DNA from: Bacillus yapensis
GTDB taxonomy: Bacteria; Bacillota; Bacilli; Bacillales; Cytobacillaceae
Direction of reading: 5' to 3'
Length of the DNA stretch: 64,000 bases
NCBI RefSeq assembly: GCF_005280205.1
Contig: NZ_SUND01000013.1
Location: 62,001-126,000, forward strand
Under the pieces are notes generated by a model. That model made no database searches. It saw only the letters and a list, made by a program, of their open reading frames with translations, and had not been told where the DNA came from. Shown here piece by piece: positions 53,167 to 61,581 of the stretch. Positions within the stretch are counted from its first letter, which is position 1; each line of letters begins with the position of its first letter. Position numbers and translations under genes: made by a program.

Positions 53167-53213
53167 GAAAGTGCTGTCAAAAGAGTAAAAAACTTGTGAA
53201 GAAACGTTATAAG

Positions 53214-53252
53214 AAAACAGGACTCGCTACTTATTTGTGAGCCCTGTTTTTT
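53214..53252 (+). terminator. Terminator of the menC-like gene
   Basis: AAAACAGGACTCGC / GTGAGCCCTGTTTT, with one mismatch and one wobble, a 9-base loop and a T-run. Confidence 0.78.
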
Positions 53253-53306
53253 ATATGTCAAGGAAACAACCATCGGGTTTATGGGTTAGTTATTAACAGT
53301 AACAAT

Positions 53307-53639
53307 CTAATATTTAAAATCCTTTCGATATAGTCTAAAAGCATAGATTGCACCGACTATAAATACAATCGCTTGGAACAGAATAAAGAATTGACGGAAG
53401 TATTCGATATTACGATCAACTAATGAAATAAAAATGGCTGACACAATGAGTTGCGTAGTAAACATACAAGAAGAGATTTTTAGATAAATGCCATTTGTTC
53501 TTTCATCAGGTTTTCCAAATTTTTTTCCTATATAAAAAAGCACGAGTAGCGATCCTACATACAAAACCATTGTTAATCCAACAACAATATTGAAGTTTTG
53601 AGAGCTTTCTAACATCCAATTATTTAGTACATCAATCAT
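53307..53639 (-). CDS. Small membrane protein paired with XRE regulator
   Basis: A 110-residue protein with about three to four membrane segments ([60 protein letters not shown]) and a basic C-terminus. ATG 53639 has AAAGG 9 bases upstream. Its first codons overlap the end of the XRE gene by 8 bases, so the two are coupled. XRE plus small membrane protein pairs of this form (YvaO/YozG-like) are common in Bacillus, and the membrane partner's role is unknown. Confidence 0.75.
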   Translation of the reverse strand: MIDVLNNWMLESSQNFNIVVGLTMVLYVGSLLVLFYIGKKFGKPDERTNGIYLKISSCMFTTQLIVSAIFISLVDRNIEYFRQFFILFQAIVFIVGAIYAFRLYRKDFKY

Positions 53640-53874
53640 TATTATCATCCTTTCTCACGTATGAAAATATTTCATTTATATCTACTTCAAAATAATTTGC
53701 TATTCTAAACGCCAATACAAGAGATGGAGAATAATTATTCTTTTCCATTACAAATATGGTTTGCTTAGAAACTCCAACAGCATCCGCCAACTCCTTTTGT
53801 GACATTCTCCTTAATACCCTATGTTCATACACTTTATTTTGAATTGAATCACCAAAGTCCTCTTTCAATGCCAA
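53632..53874 (-). CDS. XRE family regulator (Cro/CI HTH)
   Basis: An 80-residue protein dominated by one helix-turn-helix: [57 protein letters not shown]. This pattern (QTI...EKNxYxPSL) is that of short YozG-like regulators of adjacent membrane proteins. There is no ATG in the right place; TTG 53874, GTG 53877 and TTG 53868 are candidates near AAAGGACGG, and 53874 has 5-base spacing. An ACTTTT/AAAAGT dyad at 53907-53925 upstream may be its operator. Confidence 0.8.
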   Translation of the reverse strand: MALKEDFGDSIQNKVYEHRVLRRMSQKELADAVGVSKQTIFVMEKNNYSPSLVLAFRIANYFEVDINEIFSYVRKDDNND

Positions 53875-53877
53875 CAC

Positions 53878-54207
53878 CGTCCTTTTAGCTTATACAGTCA
53901 TAATAAACTTTTGTTTTATAAAAGTAAAGTAAACTTATACAAAAGATATATTTTTTTTATAAAAAGGTACCTTAGATAAAGTTGATTGGTCCCGTTCATA
54001 TTTAAAACAAAAGAAAGGTTCCTTTCTAATATGTAGAGATGAACCTATACACTCCTTTCTAAAATTTATTCATTAATATGCAGTAATTATCTACCAAAAT
54101 AATATTCTATAAAAATATATTGCATAAATAATCATAGGTAAGTATAATTAAAACATGTTAAAAATGACATAAAATAATTTACTAGAATATAAAAGGGGTA
54201 GACAAAA
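53878..54207. other. AT-rich divergent intergenic region
   Basis: About 330 very AT-rich bases between the XRE gene (-) and the binding-protein gene (+). The dyad ACTTTT-7-AAAAGT at 53907-53925 lies at the XRE promoter. TATAATTAAAACATG near 54145 could hold a -10 box for the plus-strand gene. No ORF is supported. Confidence 0.45.
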
Positions 54208-55011
54208 ATGAAAAAGATAACGAAGTTAAGTTTATTATTCATTGTTGCACTTGCTGCTATTTTAACTGGATGCGGCAAAAGTGAAACAAGTGGAGATAGT
54301 GATTCAAAAACACTTAAAGTCGTAACAAATGCAGCTTATGCACCAATGGAATATATGAATGGGGATAAGATTGAAGGATTTGATGTAGATTTCATCAATG
54401 CCGTTGCTAAAGAAGCTGGATATGAAGTTGAGATTCAGCACACTGGTTGGGACGCAATGTTCGTCGAAGTCGAAGATGAAATTTCCGATTTAGCGGTGGC
54501 TGCGATTACGGTTACAGATGAAAGAAAAGAATCCTATGATTTTTCAGTACCTTACTATTTATCTACAAATATGATTTTAGTAAAAGAAGGCAGCGATATT
54601 AAGAGCGCGGCTGATTTGAAGGATAAGAAGGTTGCAGTTCAGAATGGTACAACTGGACAAGAAGCAGCAGAATCTATTCTTGGAGAAAACAGTAAGCAAC
54701 TGAAGAAATTCGAGGACAACAATATTGCGATTCAAGAGCTTTTAAGTGGCGGAGCAGATGCGGTCGTTGCAGATAACACAGTTATTGAAACGTATGTAAA
54801 AAATAACCCGGATCAAAAGTTACAAGTAGTTGAAGATGCAACAGCATTTGATTCAGAATTCTATGCGATTCTTTTCCCTAAGGGCAGTGAGTTAAAGGCT
54901 GATTTCGATAAGGCGCTAAATACAATTATCGATAACGGCAAGTATACTGAACTGTATAAAGAATGGTTCGGTACTGAGCCAGATGTTGAAGGGTTAAAAG
55001 CTCAACAATAA
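54208..55011 (+). CDS. Amino acid ABC transporter binding lipoprotein (GlnH-like) 1
   Basis: A 267-residue family 3 binding protein with lipobox LTGC and a Ser-rich linker. Core motifs are NAAYAPMEYMNGDKIEGFDV, YDFSVPYYLSTNMILVKEG and VAVQNGTTGQEAAESILG; family relatives bind glutamine, arginine or other polar amino acids. The protein is clearly paralogous to the one starting at 56119. AAAGGGG precedes the ATG. No permease follows directly; a channel gene lies next, so it may be an orphan that shares the downstream permease and ATPase. Confidence 0.92.
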   Translation: MKKITKLSLLFIVALAAILTGCGKSETSGDSDSKTLKVVTNAAYAPMEYMNGDKIEGFDVDFINAVAKEAGYEVEIQHTGWDAMFVEVEDEISDLAVAAITVTDERKESYDFSVPYYLSTNMILVKEGSDIKSAADLKDKKVAVQNGTTGQEAAESILGENSKQLKKFEDNNIAIQELLSGGADAVVADNTVIETYVKNNPDQKLQVVEDATAFDSEFYAILFPKGSELKADFDKALNTIIDNGKYTELYKEWFGTEPDVEGLKAQQ

Positions 55012-55097
55012 TAAAAGTGTAAGATACATTCCTTTCGTTGTGAAAACATACCCAAAATGTTCACAAGTTTCCAGAACAATTTGTTATAAAATTGGGT

Positions 55098-55115
55098 GTG
55101 TGCATTATTTCACAA
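55098..55115. promoter_or_regulatory. Rex/Fnr-like site upstream of the FNT channel gene
   Basis: GTGTGCATTATTTCACAA matches the adhE palindrome at 15 of 18 positions and contains TGTGC-N6-TCACA, one base from the Fnr pattern. A TATAAA at 55085-55090 is a possible -10 box, which would place the site at the transcription start. Confidence 0.45.
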
Positions 55116-55146
55116 AAACAAGAGATACGGAAGGAATGTAGTCTAC

Positions 55147-55956
55147 ATGTCTCATTATAAACCTGAGGAAATTGCAACCATTACTATTCAAAATGGTATG
55201 AAAAAAGCCCATTATCCATTTTTAAAATCAGCCATTTTAGGCTTTCAGGCTGGTGCATTTATTGCACTTGGTTACTTACTATATATTCGAGTAACAGCTC
55301 CGCTCGGAGGAGAACTTGAAGGATTTTCTACGATTCTAGGAGCTTCCGTTTTTCCAATTGGACTCATCCTGACATTGATGGCGGGAGGAGAACTTCTAAC
55401 AGGGAATATGATGGCCGTCCCGATGGCTAGGTTTGCCCGGAAAATCAACACGCGCTCATTGATACAGAATATCGCAATTATTACATTCAGTAATTTTATC
55501 GGAGCGGTGTTTGTCGCCTATTTTTTTGGACATATTGCACAGTTAACGGAAGTAGGTCCTTATTTAGAAAAAATGGTAGATATTGCAGAGCATAAATTGG
55601 ATAGTTCATTTTTTCAAGCTTTTGTATCAGGAATAGGCTGTAACTGGCTTGTCGCGTTAGCAGTTTGGCTTTGCTATGGTTCGAACAGTTCGTCTGGAAA
55701 GATACTTGGGATTTGGTTTCCGACGATGACCTTTGTGGCGATTGGATTCCAGCACGTCGTGGCGAATATGTTTATAATACCAGCCGCCATTTTTGCAGGA
55801 TATTTCAATTGGCTCGAATACCTAGACAATTTCATTCCGGTATTCTTAGGAAACTTAGTAGGAGGAGCTATTTTTGTAGCGATGCTTTATAAATACTCTC
55901 TCTATAAGGATGAACTGGAGACGAAGCCTGAGGAAAAAACGTTAAAGGTAAGTTAA
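55147..55956 (+). CDS. Formate/nitrite transporter (FNT) family channel
   Basis: A 269-residue channel with six membrane segments. FNT signatures are KSAILGFQAGAFIALGYLL, AGGELLTGNMMAVPMARFA (the LTGN filter) and SGIGCNWLVALAVWLCYG, followed by FQHVVANMFIIPAAIF with the central His. FNT channels pass formate, nitrite, hydrosulfide or lactate; the substrate here is open, with formate or nitrite likely given the Rex/Fnr-like box. ATG 55147 follows GGAAGGAATG at a slightly long distance; the frame before it overlaps that box. Confidence 0.92.
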   Translation: MSHYKPEEIATITIQNGMKKAHYPFLKSAILGFQAGAFIALGYLLYIRVTAPLGGELEGFSTILGASVFPIGLILTLMAGGELLTGNMMAVPMARFARKINTRSLIQNIAIITFSNFIGAVFVAYFFGHIAQLTEVGPYLEKMVDIAEHKLDSSFFQAFVSGIGCNWLVALAVWLCYGSNSSSGKILGIWFPTMTFVAIGFQHVVANMFIIPAAIFAGYFNWLEYLDNFIPVFLGNLVGGAIFVAMLYKYSLYKDELETKPEEKTLKVS

Positions 55957-56118
55957 GAACCCTCATGAAAAATGATTGTAAGTAGAAATTATCTTTATTC
56001 TAAAATAGGACTATATTAGTAGATTATAGGTTGCGTAGGAAACCTTTACTCAGTATAATAGCTTTATATCGGAATTTATAGAAAATTTTAAACTTACAAT
56101 AAACGAGGGGGAAGAATT

Positions 56119-56952
56119 TTGAAAAAATTATCAAAACTAGGCTTAGTCTTGGTTCTAGGTCTTATGATGTTACTAACTGCATGTGGGTCAAGTGAGACAG
56201 GCTCTACCGATTCAGGAAACTCAGGCGATTCTGGCTCTGATGAAAAGAAGAAATTAAGAATTGTGACGGATGCTGCCTACGCTCCATTTGAATCACTAGA
56301 GGGAGATAAAGTTGTTGGTTTTGATGTCGATTTTGTTAGTGCTGTTTTAGAAGAAGCAGGCTACGAAGTGGTAGCACCTGAACATGTTGGTTGGGACCCA
56401 CTATTCATTGAAATTGAATCAGAAGAAGCGGATTTAGCGATTTCCGCGATTACCATTAATAGTGATAGAGAGCAAACCTATGATTTCTCTGTCCCATATT
56501 TCCTATCTACAAACAAAATCCTGATTCCAAAGGATAGCGATATTAAGAGTGGCGCTGATTTGAAAGGCAAGACAGTAGCAGTTCAAAATGGTACAACAGG
56601 TCAAGAAACAGCGGAATCCATTTTAGGTGCTAACAGTCCTGATGTGAAAAAATTTGAAAATAATAATCTAGCGATTCAAGAGCTTCTTGCTGGTGGTGCT
56701 GATGCGGTTATCGCAGATAACACTGTTATCGAAGAATATGCAAAAAATAACCCAGATCAGAATCTAGTTGTTATTGCAGATGACTCTTTCGCTCAAGAAT
56801 TTTACGGTGTCATGTTCCCTCAAGGAAGCGATTTAAAAGTTGAATTTGATGAAGCGATTAATAAAGTTTTTGATAGCGGAAAATATGCAGAGATTTATAA
56901 AGAGTGGTTTGGCGTTGAACCAGATGTTGAAAATTTAAAAGCACAGCAATAG
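56119..56952 (+). CDS. glnH: Amino acid ABC transporter binding lipoprotein (GlnH-like) 2
   Basis: A 277-residue binding lipoprotein with lipobox LTAC and a Ser/Gly-rich linker. The body parallels the protein at 54208 over its whole length (VAVQNGTTGQETAESILG, NNLAIQELLAGGADAVIADN, YKEWFGVEPDVENLKAQQ), showing a duplication. It starts at TTG 56119 after GAGGGGGAAG, with no ATG alternative. It is followed by a terminator and then by its permease and ATPase, so it is the primary receptor of this system. Confidence 0.92.
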   Translation: MKKLSKLGLVLVLGLMMLLTACGSSETGSTDSGNSGDSGSDEKKKLRIVTDAAYAPFESLEGDKVVGFDVDFVSAVLEEAGYEVVAPEHVGWDPLFIEIESEEADLAISAITINSDREQTYDFSVPYFLSTNKILIPKDSDIKSGADLKGKTVAVQNGTTGQETAESILGANSPDVKKFENNNLAIQELLAGGADAVIADNTVIEEYAKNNPDQNLVVIADDSFAQEFYGVMFPQGSDLKVEFDEAINKVFDSGKYAEIYKEWFGVEPDVENLKAQQ

Positions 56953-56968
56953 AGGTAACAAACTAATG

Positions 56969-57009
56969 AATTGCGTAACTCTATCACCTAGTGTTACGCA
57001 ATTTTTTTT
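56969..57009 (+). terminator. Intra-operon terminator between binding protein and permease
   Basis: An 11-bp perfect stem, AATTGCGTAAC / GTTACGCAATT, with eight T. It lies between glnH and the permease start, so only readthrough transcripts reach the membrane genes. Confidence 0.88.
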
Positions 57010-57028
57010 CAGGAGAGGTGAAAGATTG

Positions 57029-57685
57029 ATGGATTTTCGGTTTGACTTAATTATTGACTATTTGCCCTATTTTCTAAGAGGTACACTATACACGATCGGA
57101 ATATCGTTAGCGGGAATTTTGCTAGGTACCATTTTAGGTTTATTATTTGGTCTAGGAAAAATGTTGAAAAACAAGATACTTGCATTTCCGTTCAACCTTT
57201 ATATAGCGTTTTTTAGAGGTACCCCGTTTTTTGTACAGCTTCTACTTATCCATTTTGGTTTAATCCCAGCAATTTTAGGAACAACAAATGGACTTGCCGC
57301 AGGGATCTTTGCTCTATCATTAAACTCAGCGGCCTATATCGCGGAGATTTTCCGTGCTGGTATCCAATCCATTGACAGAGGTCAAATGGAAGCTGCTAGA
57401 TCGCTTGGAATGAATCATATTCAAGCGATGAGATATGTTATTTTACCACAGGCTTTTAAACGAATGATTCCTCCGTTAGGAAACGAATTTATTGTCCTTT
57501 TAAAAGAATCCTCCTTAATATCTCTAATTGCCGTTCCAGAATTAATTTATTGGGCACGAGCTTTCAATGGTCAATATTATAAGGTTTGGGAACCGTATTT
57601 GACAGCAGCTGTTATTTACTTTGTCCTAACTTTAACATTAAGCTTCTTATTAAGTCGTCTAGAAAAGAGGTTAGCAACAGAATGA
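57029..57685 (+). CDS. glnP: Amino acid ABC transporter permease
   Basis: A 218-residue HisM/GlnP-type permease with five membrane segments. It has the polar family motif [20 protein letters not shown] and the EAA-type loop [23 protein letters not shown] 57029 has AGGTG 8 bases upstream; the frame before it runs through the terminator hairpin. The last bases overlap the ATPase start (ATGA). Confidence 0.93.
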   Translation: MDFRFDLIIDYLPYFLRGTLYTIGISLAGILLGTILGLLFGLGKMLKNKILAFPFNLYIAFFRGTPFFVQLLLIHFGLIPAILGTTNGLAAGIFALSLNSAAYIAEIFRAGIQSIDRGQMEAARSLGMNHIQAMRYVILPQAFKRMIPPLGNEFIVLLKESSLISLIAVPELIYWARAFNGQYYKVWEPYLTAAVIYFVLTLTLSFLLSRLEKRLATE

Positions 57686-58404
57686 TCAAAGTAGAAAAAC
57701 TTAAAAAGTCTTTTGGTGCTAATGAAGTTTTAAAAGATATTAATGTCACCATTAAACAGCAGGAAGTAGTTGTGGTTATTGGGCCATCAGGTTCAGGGAA
57801 ATCGACCTTCCTTCGTTGCTTAAATTTACTTGAAACAATTACAGCTGGACATGTTTCTATTGAAGGCGTCGATATTACTGATAAGCAAACGGATATTAAT
57901 AAAATCAGAGCTGAAGTCGGTATGGTATTCCAGCAGTTCAATCTTTTTCCTCATAAAACGGTTTTGGAAAATATCATGCTTTCACCTATTAAGGTGAAAA
58001 AAATTGCTGAGGAGAAAGCGAGAGAAACGGCGCTTTCGCTTTTGAAAAAAGTTGGCCTCGAGGATAAGGCGAATGCCTATCCAGATTCTTTATCTGGTGG
58101 TCAAAAACAGCGTGTAGCAATTGCGAGAGCTTTAGCCATGGAACCGAAGATTATGCTTTTTGATGAACCAACATCAGCACTTGACCCGGAAATGGTAGGA
58201 GAAGTGCTAGAGGTAATGAAGCAACTCGCAAAAGAAGGCATGACGATGGTTGTTGTGACACATGAAATGGGCTTCGCACGCGAGGTTGGCGATAGAGTTC
58301 TCTTCATGGATGGCGGCTATATTGTCGAAGAGAATGTTCCACAGGAATTGTTCGACAATCCGCAGCATGAACGTACGCAAGCCTTTTTAAGCAAGGTGTT
58401 ATAA
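57682..58404 (+). CDS. glnQ: Amino acid ABC transporter ATPase
   Basis: A 240-residue ATPase of the polar amino acid uptake family. Walker [10 protein letters not shown] (34-42), Q-loop [11 protein letters not shown], signature [16 protein letters not shown], Walker [15 protein letters not shown], and the H-loop His in [16 protein letters not shown] 57682 overlaps the permease stop codon, coupling translation. Closed by a terminator. Confidence 0.95.
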   Translation: MIKVEKLKKSFGANEVLKDINVTIKQQEVVVVIGPSGSGKSTFLRCLNLLETITAGHVSIEGVDITDKQTDINKIRAEVGMVFQQFNLFPHKTVLENIMLSPIKVKKIAEEKARETALSLLKKVGLEDKANAYPDSLSGGQKQRVAIARALAMEPKIMLFDEPTSALDPEMVGEVLEVMKQLAKEGMTMVVVTHEMGFAREVGDRVLFMDGGYIVEENVPQELFDNPQHERTQAFLSKVL

Positions 58405-58416
58405 GGAGTCGTAGGA

Positions 58417-58447
58417 AACCGAGTCTATTTTAGGCTCGGTTTTTACG
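58417..58447 (+). terminator. Terminator of the amino acid ABC operon
   Basis: AACCGAG / CTCGGTT with an 11-base loop followed by TTTT. Confidence 0.75.
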
Positions 58448-58528
58448 TATGAAATAATTATGTTATGCTAATCATGGTAGATGTAACTTTACTAGAAATA
58501 AAACGTCTAAGAGGATGAGGTGATTGCA

Positions 58529-58954
58529 ATGAAAAAACTAATTTGGGTCTTATTAACCGCACTTGCATTACTAGTCATGACTGCTTGCGGAACAGCCGAC
58601 ACTGAGGATAAAACGACCGGCGATGACCAAAAAGTAGAGACAAATCAAGCAGAAGAAAACGCAGTCGATGAGACTGAAACAGTAGAGGAAGATACAGCTA
58701 CAGATGAAAAAGCAGTAGAGGAAGATACAGCTACCGAATCAGAAGATGTGATTGTAGAAGAAGCAACATATGTGGGGATGGCAGATCCACACACAATTGA
58801 AGTAAATACGGAAACAGATACGATTGCGCTCCAAATCCTAGATCCAGGTGTGCAGGATGTTGATTTCGAAGCGATTGAAGAAGAGGCTCATGTGACGATT
58901 GAGTATCATAAAGAAGGCGAACAAAATATCTTAACAGGTATTGAAATACACTAA
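58529..58954 (+). CDS. Acidic lipoprotein with internal repeat, unknown function
   Basis: A 141-residue lipoprotein: signal MKKLIWVLLTALALLVMTAC with lipobox MTAC. A strongly acidic, low-complexity segment follows (about residues 25-75), including an 11-residue repeat of VEEDTATDEKA type, then a small domain (ATYVGMADPHTIEVNTETDT ... VTIEYHKEGEQNILTGIEIH) that resembles short beta domains found in other Bacillus lipoproteins. ATG 58529 has GAGGTG upstream. The acidic tether probably spans the cell wall; the function of the end domain is unknown. Confidence 0.8.
   Translation: MKKLIWVLLTALALLVMTACGTADTEDKTTGDDQKVETNQAEENAVDETETVEEDTATDEKAVEEDTATESEDVIVEEATYVGMADPHTIEVNTETDTIALQILDPGVQDVDFEAIEEEAHVTIEYHKEGEQNILTGIEIH
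58680..58735 (+). repeat. Two-copy 33-bp in-frame repeat inside the lipoprotein gene
   Basis: CAGTAGAGGAAGATACAGCT occurs at 58680 and again at 58713, exactly 33 bases (11 codons) apart and in frame. A candidate site for length variation by slippage. Confidence 0.75.
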
Positions 58955-58959
58955 AAAGA

Positions 58960-59003
58960 AGAGGCTGCTCCAAAGTAATATTTGGAGCAGCCTCTGTTTT
59001 TTT
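58960..59003. terminator. Strong terminator of the acidic lipoprotein gene
   Basis: A perfect 15-bp stem, AGAGGCTGCTCCAAA / TTTGGAGCAGCCTCT, with a 6-base loop and G plus seven T. Confidence 0.92.
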
Positions 59004-59120
59004 GTTGCGTAAAGAATGAATAGACATTTCGTACCCGTCCGGATGATTTTTCTGAAACTAAGTAACTCAGATAGCTTCAAAATGCCTTAAATGAGAAATA
59101 CGTTTACTATCATGCGCCTA

Positions 59121-60335
59121 TCACCCATGCTGCTTTGCAAAAGTAGGATTTCTTTGAATCACGGCGATGAGCAAGACTCCACTCAGTAAAAGCAGTGCGC
59201 TCGTGATAAAGAAGACGGATGAGATTCCGAAGTATCCTGCGATAAATCCGCCCATAACAGGTCCAATGACATTCCCTAGGAAGCGTAAACTTGTATTGTA
59301 GCCGAGCACCTCGCCTTGCATGGCGATCGGTGCTTCCTGACGAATATAAGCGACGCGTACTGGGATAATTCCCCCGATAGCCATACCTAGTAAAAACCGT
59401 ATAAAAACAAGTTGCCATATATTTGTGACAAAGGCGCCAGGTAAATAAACCACACCTGCCACTAGCAAAAGGGCGATCAGTACTTTAATGTATCCATAGC
59501 GATCCGCGATTTTCCCCCATTGACGGGCCATCATCAAATTCCCGAGACCAGCCACAGAAAATGCAATTCCTGAAAAGAATGCTAAGTTAGCAGGACCGTG
59601 TAACTCACTCACATACAGGGATAAAATCGGTTGAATGCTAAAATGAGCGATTTGAATAAGGGTTGAAATTAATAAGACATTTAGCAGCAAAGGATTTCGT
59701 CCAATATGCTTGAAGACCTCTTTTGTTGTATAAGAGGTTTTCGTGCCTTTTGCATCCTCAATCCTATATTCCTTTGTCGTGATGACAAGAATAGCGGAAA
59801 TGAAAATGGCAATCGAGGTCCATTTAAAAGTATCGGCATATCCGAAGGAGTCTGCTAATACACCTCCAAGTAATGGTCCGATTAATTGTCCAGTGATACT
59901 ACCAGTTTGTAAGGTTCCTAACACTCGACCCGCAATCTTTTTCGGCGTTTGCGTCGAGATGAATGCCTGTGACATGGAGATGAATCCAGCAAATATCCCC
60001 ATGAACGTTCTTAGTAAAAATAATTGCCAAACCGATTGAACAAATCCCATCATCATAATGGAAAAGGCCATCCCGAATGCAGAAAAGATAAGTATTCTCT
60101 TTCGTCCGTATTTATCACCGATTCTTCCCCAAAGCGGTGAAAATAAAAAGGCGGTTACAAAGGTAACGCCAAAGGTCAAACCAGACCAATGCTGAACATA
60201 CTTCTCTGAAAAGTTTCCGAAGGTTTCAATATAAAGTGAAATAAAGGGAAGAACCATCGTCATGCTGCCAGAAATAAAAAAATTCGCAAACCACATAATG
60301 CGCAGGTTGTGCTTCGCGATTTGTTGACCGTCCAT
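59121..60335 (-). CDS. MFS multidrug-type exporter (DHA1, MdtG/TetA-like)
   Basis: A 404-residue transporter with 12 membrane segments. The loop 2-3 motif A is GRIGDKYGRKRILIFS, repeated in weaker form as GKIADRYGYIKVLI in the second half. GSITGQLIGPLLGGVLAD matches motif C of drug exporters. It resembles the MdtG/TetA branch of DHA1. ATG 60335 is chosen over GTG 60344 because of the AAAGAAGTG spacing. No regulator is adjacent. Confidence 0.9.
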   Translation of the reverse strand: MDGQQIAKHNLRIMWFANFFISGSMTMVLPFISLYIETFGNFSEKYVQHWSGLTFGVTFVTAFLFSPLWGRIGDKYGRKRILIFSAFGMAFSIMMMGFVQSVWQLFLLRTFMGIFAGFISMSQAFISTQTPKKIAGRVLGTLQTGSITGQLIGPLLGGVLADSFGYADTFKWTSIAIFISAILVITTKEYRIEDAKGTKTSYTTKEVFKHIGRNPLLLNVLLISTLIQIAHFSIQPILSLYVSELHGPANLAFFSGIAFSVAGLGNLMMARQWGKIADRYGYIKVLIALLLVAGVVYLPGAFVTNIWQLVFIRFLLGMAIGGIIPVRVAYIRQEAPIAMQGEVLGYNTSLRFLGNVIGPVMGGFIAGYFGISSVFFITSALLLLSGVLLIAVIQRNPTFAKQHG

Positions 60336-60654
60336 GATTAACACTTCTTTCTATGAAGAAATTTCGGTTCCCTAAATATTAGTTTACCTGAATGGAATAG
60401 ATTTCACAATATTCTAAGATTATTTTTGAAAACGAACAATTGAGATGCTTCGTTCGTAACCCTTTACTCATAAGGGTTACAACCTTGTTAGAAAAATATT
60501 CGAGTTTGTTATTTAGTTGAAGTGTTCCATCCGAAGTTATTTCTCGTTTGAAATTGTGCGTGGATTTGGGAAATAAGCCTTCTCGCTCTATTTACTATTC
60601 CCAATTTTACTTGTAATCTTAGTTTAAAAGTATTTTGCGTGGGAGGTTTTCGGA
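60336..60654. other. Divergent intergenic region with a perfect 9-bp inverted repeat
   Basis: About 320 bases between the MFS gene (-) and the HAD gene (+), with no supported ORF. GTAACCCTT (60456-60464) and AAGGGTTAC (60472-60480) form a perfect hairpin with a 7-base loop but no T-run, so it is either an operator or a structured RNA element rather than a terminator. Confidence 0.55.
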
Positions 60655-61455
60655 GTGATTAAAGCGGTTATTTTTGATTTGGATGATACATTGCTTTGGG
60701 ATCAGAAAAGTGTCAAAGAAGCCTTTGTGGCAACATGTAAAGTGGCAGAAGAGAAATATGGAATTCCTCATGAAGAACTAGAAGCATCCGTAAGAGAAAA
60801 AGCCAGTGAAATTTATGCATCCTATGAAACCTTTCCTTTTACAAAAATGATTGGGATTAATCCATTCGAAGGATTATGGGGAAACTTTCTCGACGATACC
60901 GATGATTTTCGTAAAATGAAAGAAATTGTCCCTACCTATCGAAAAGAGGCTTGGACACAAGGGCTGCTTGCACTTGGAATTGACGATCCCGTTTTTGGAG
61001 CAGAACTGGCCGAACGCTTCCCACAAGAACGCCGAAACAAACCATTCGTTTATGAAGAAACCTTTGCAGTATTGGATAAGCTGAAAGGGAAGTACAAGCT
61101 TCTTCTCTTAACCAACGGGTCTCCAGATTTGCAAAATACGAAACTAGCAATTACTCCAGAGATCGCCCCTTATTTTGATGAAATTGTCATTTCTGGGGCA
61201 TTCGGTAGAGGAAAGCCAGACCCATCTATTTTTGAGCACGCCTTGCAGATTATGAATGTCTCCAAAGATGAGGCTATAATGGTAGGGGACAACCTAATGA
61301 CGGATATTCTTGGTGCATCGCGGGTCGGGATGAAGTCTGTCTGGATCAATCGCCATGATAAAGAACGGAATGAAGTCATTCCAGATTATGAAATTAAGCA
61401 TCTTGAGGAGCTTTTTGAAATAATAGAAACGCTCAATTCGGGTGTTCGCCGATAA
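60655..61455 (+). CDS. HAD family hydrolase (subfamily IA)
   Basis: A 266-residue phosphatase. Motif I is [13 protein letters not shown], motif [13 protein letters not shown], motif III in [13 protein letters not shown], motif [15 protein letters not shown]. Start GTG 60655 has GGGAGG 8 bases upstream. The final codons and stop (GTT CGC CGA TAA) are formed by the first unit of the CGCCGATA repeat array, so the last two Arg residues are repeat-derived. The substrate is unknown; it resembles YsaA-type enzymes. Confidence 0.9.
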   Translation: MIKAVIFDLDDTLLWDQKSVKEAFVATCKVAEEKYGIPHEELEASVREKASEIYASYETFPFTKMIGINPFEGLWGNFLDDTDDFRKMKEIVPTYRKEAWTQGLLALGIDDPVFGAELAERFPQERRNKPFVYEETFAVLDKLKGKYKLLLLTNGSPDLQNTKLAITPEIAPYFDEIVISGAFGRGKPDPSIFEHALQIMNVSKDEAIMVGDNLMTDILGASRVGMKSVWINRHDKERNEVIPDYEIKHLEELFEIIETLNSGVRR

Positions 61456-61566
61456 AAATCGTTTTTCGCCGATATATTGCGATAATCGCCGATAAAAAAA
61501 TTTTTCCGCCGATATAATTGAAAAATCGCCGATAAAATCAAATTATCGCCGATATCGTTCCACAAA
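61447..61566. repeat. Six CGCCGATA repeats at exact 20-bp period
   Basis: CGCCGATA begins at 61447, 61467, 61487, 61507, 61527 and 61547. The following bases alternate between AAAA-type (units 1, 3, 5) and TATT/TAAT/TCGT-type (units 2, 4, 6), giving a 40-bp higher-order unit. The array fills the gap between the HAD and recQ genes, starting inside the HAD 3' end and stopping 16 bases before the recQ start. Confidence 0.92.
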
Positions 61567-61581
61567 GTGAGGTCATTACCA

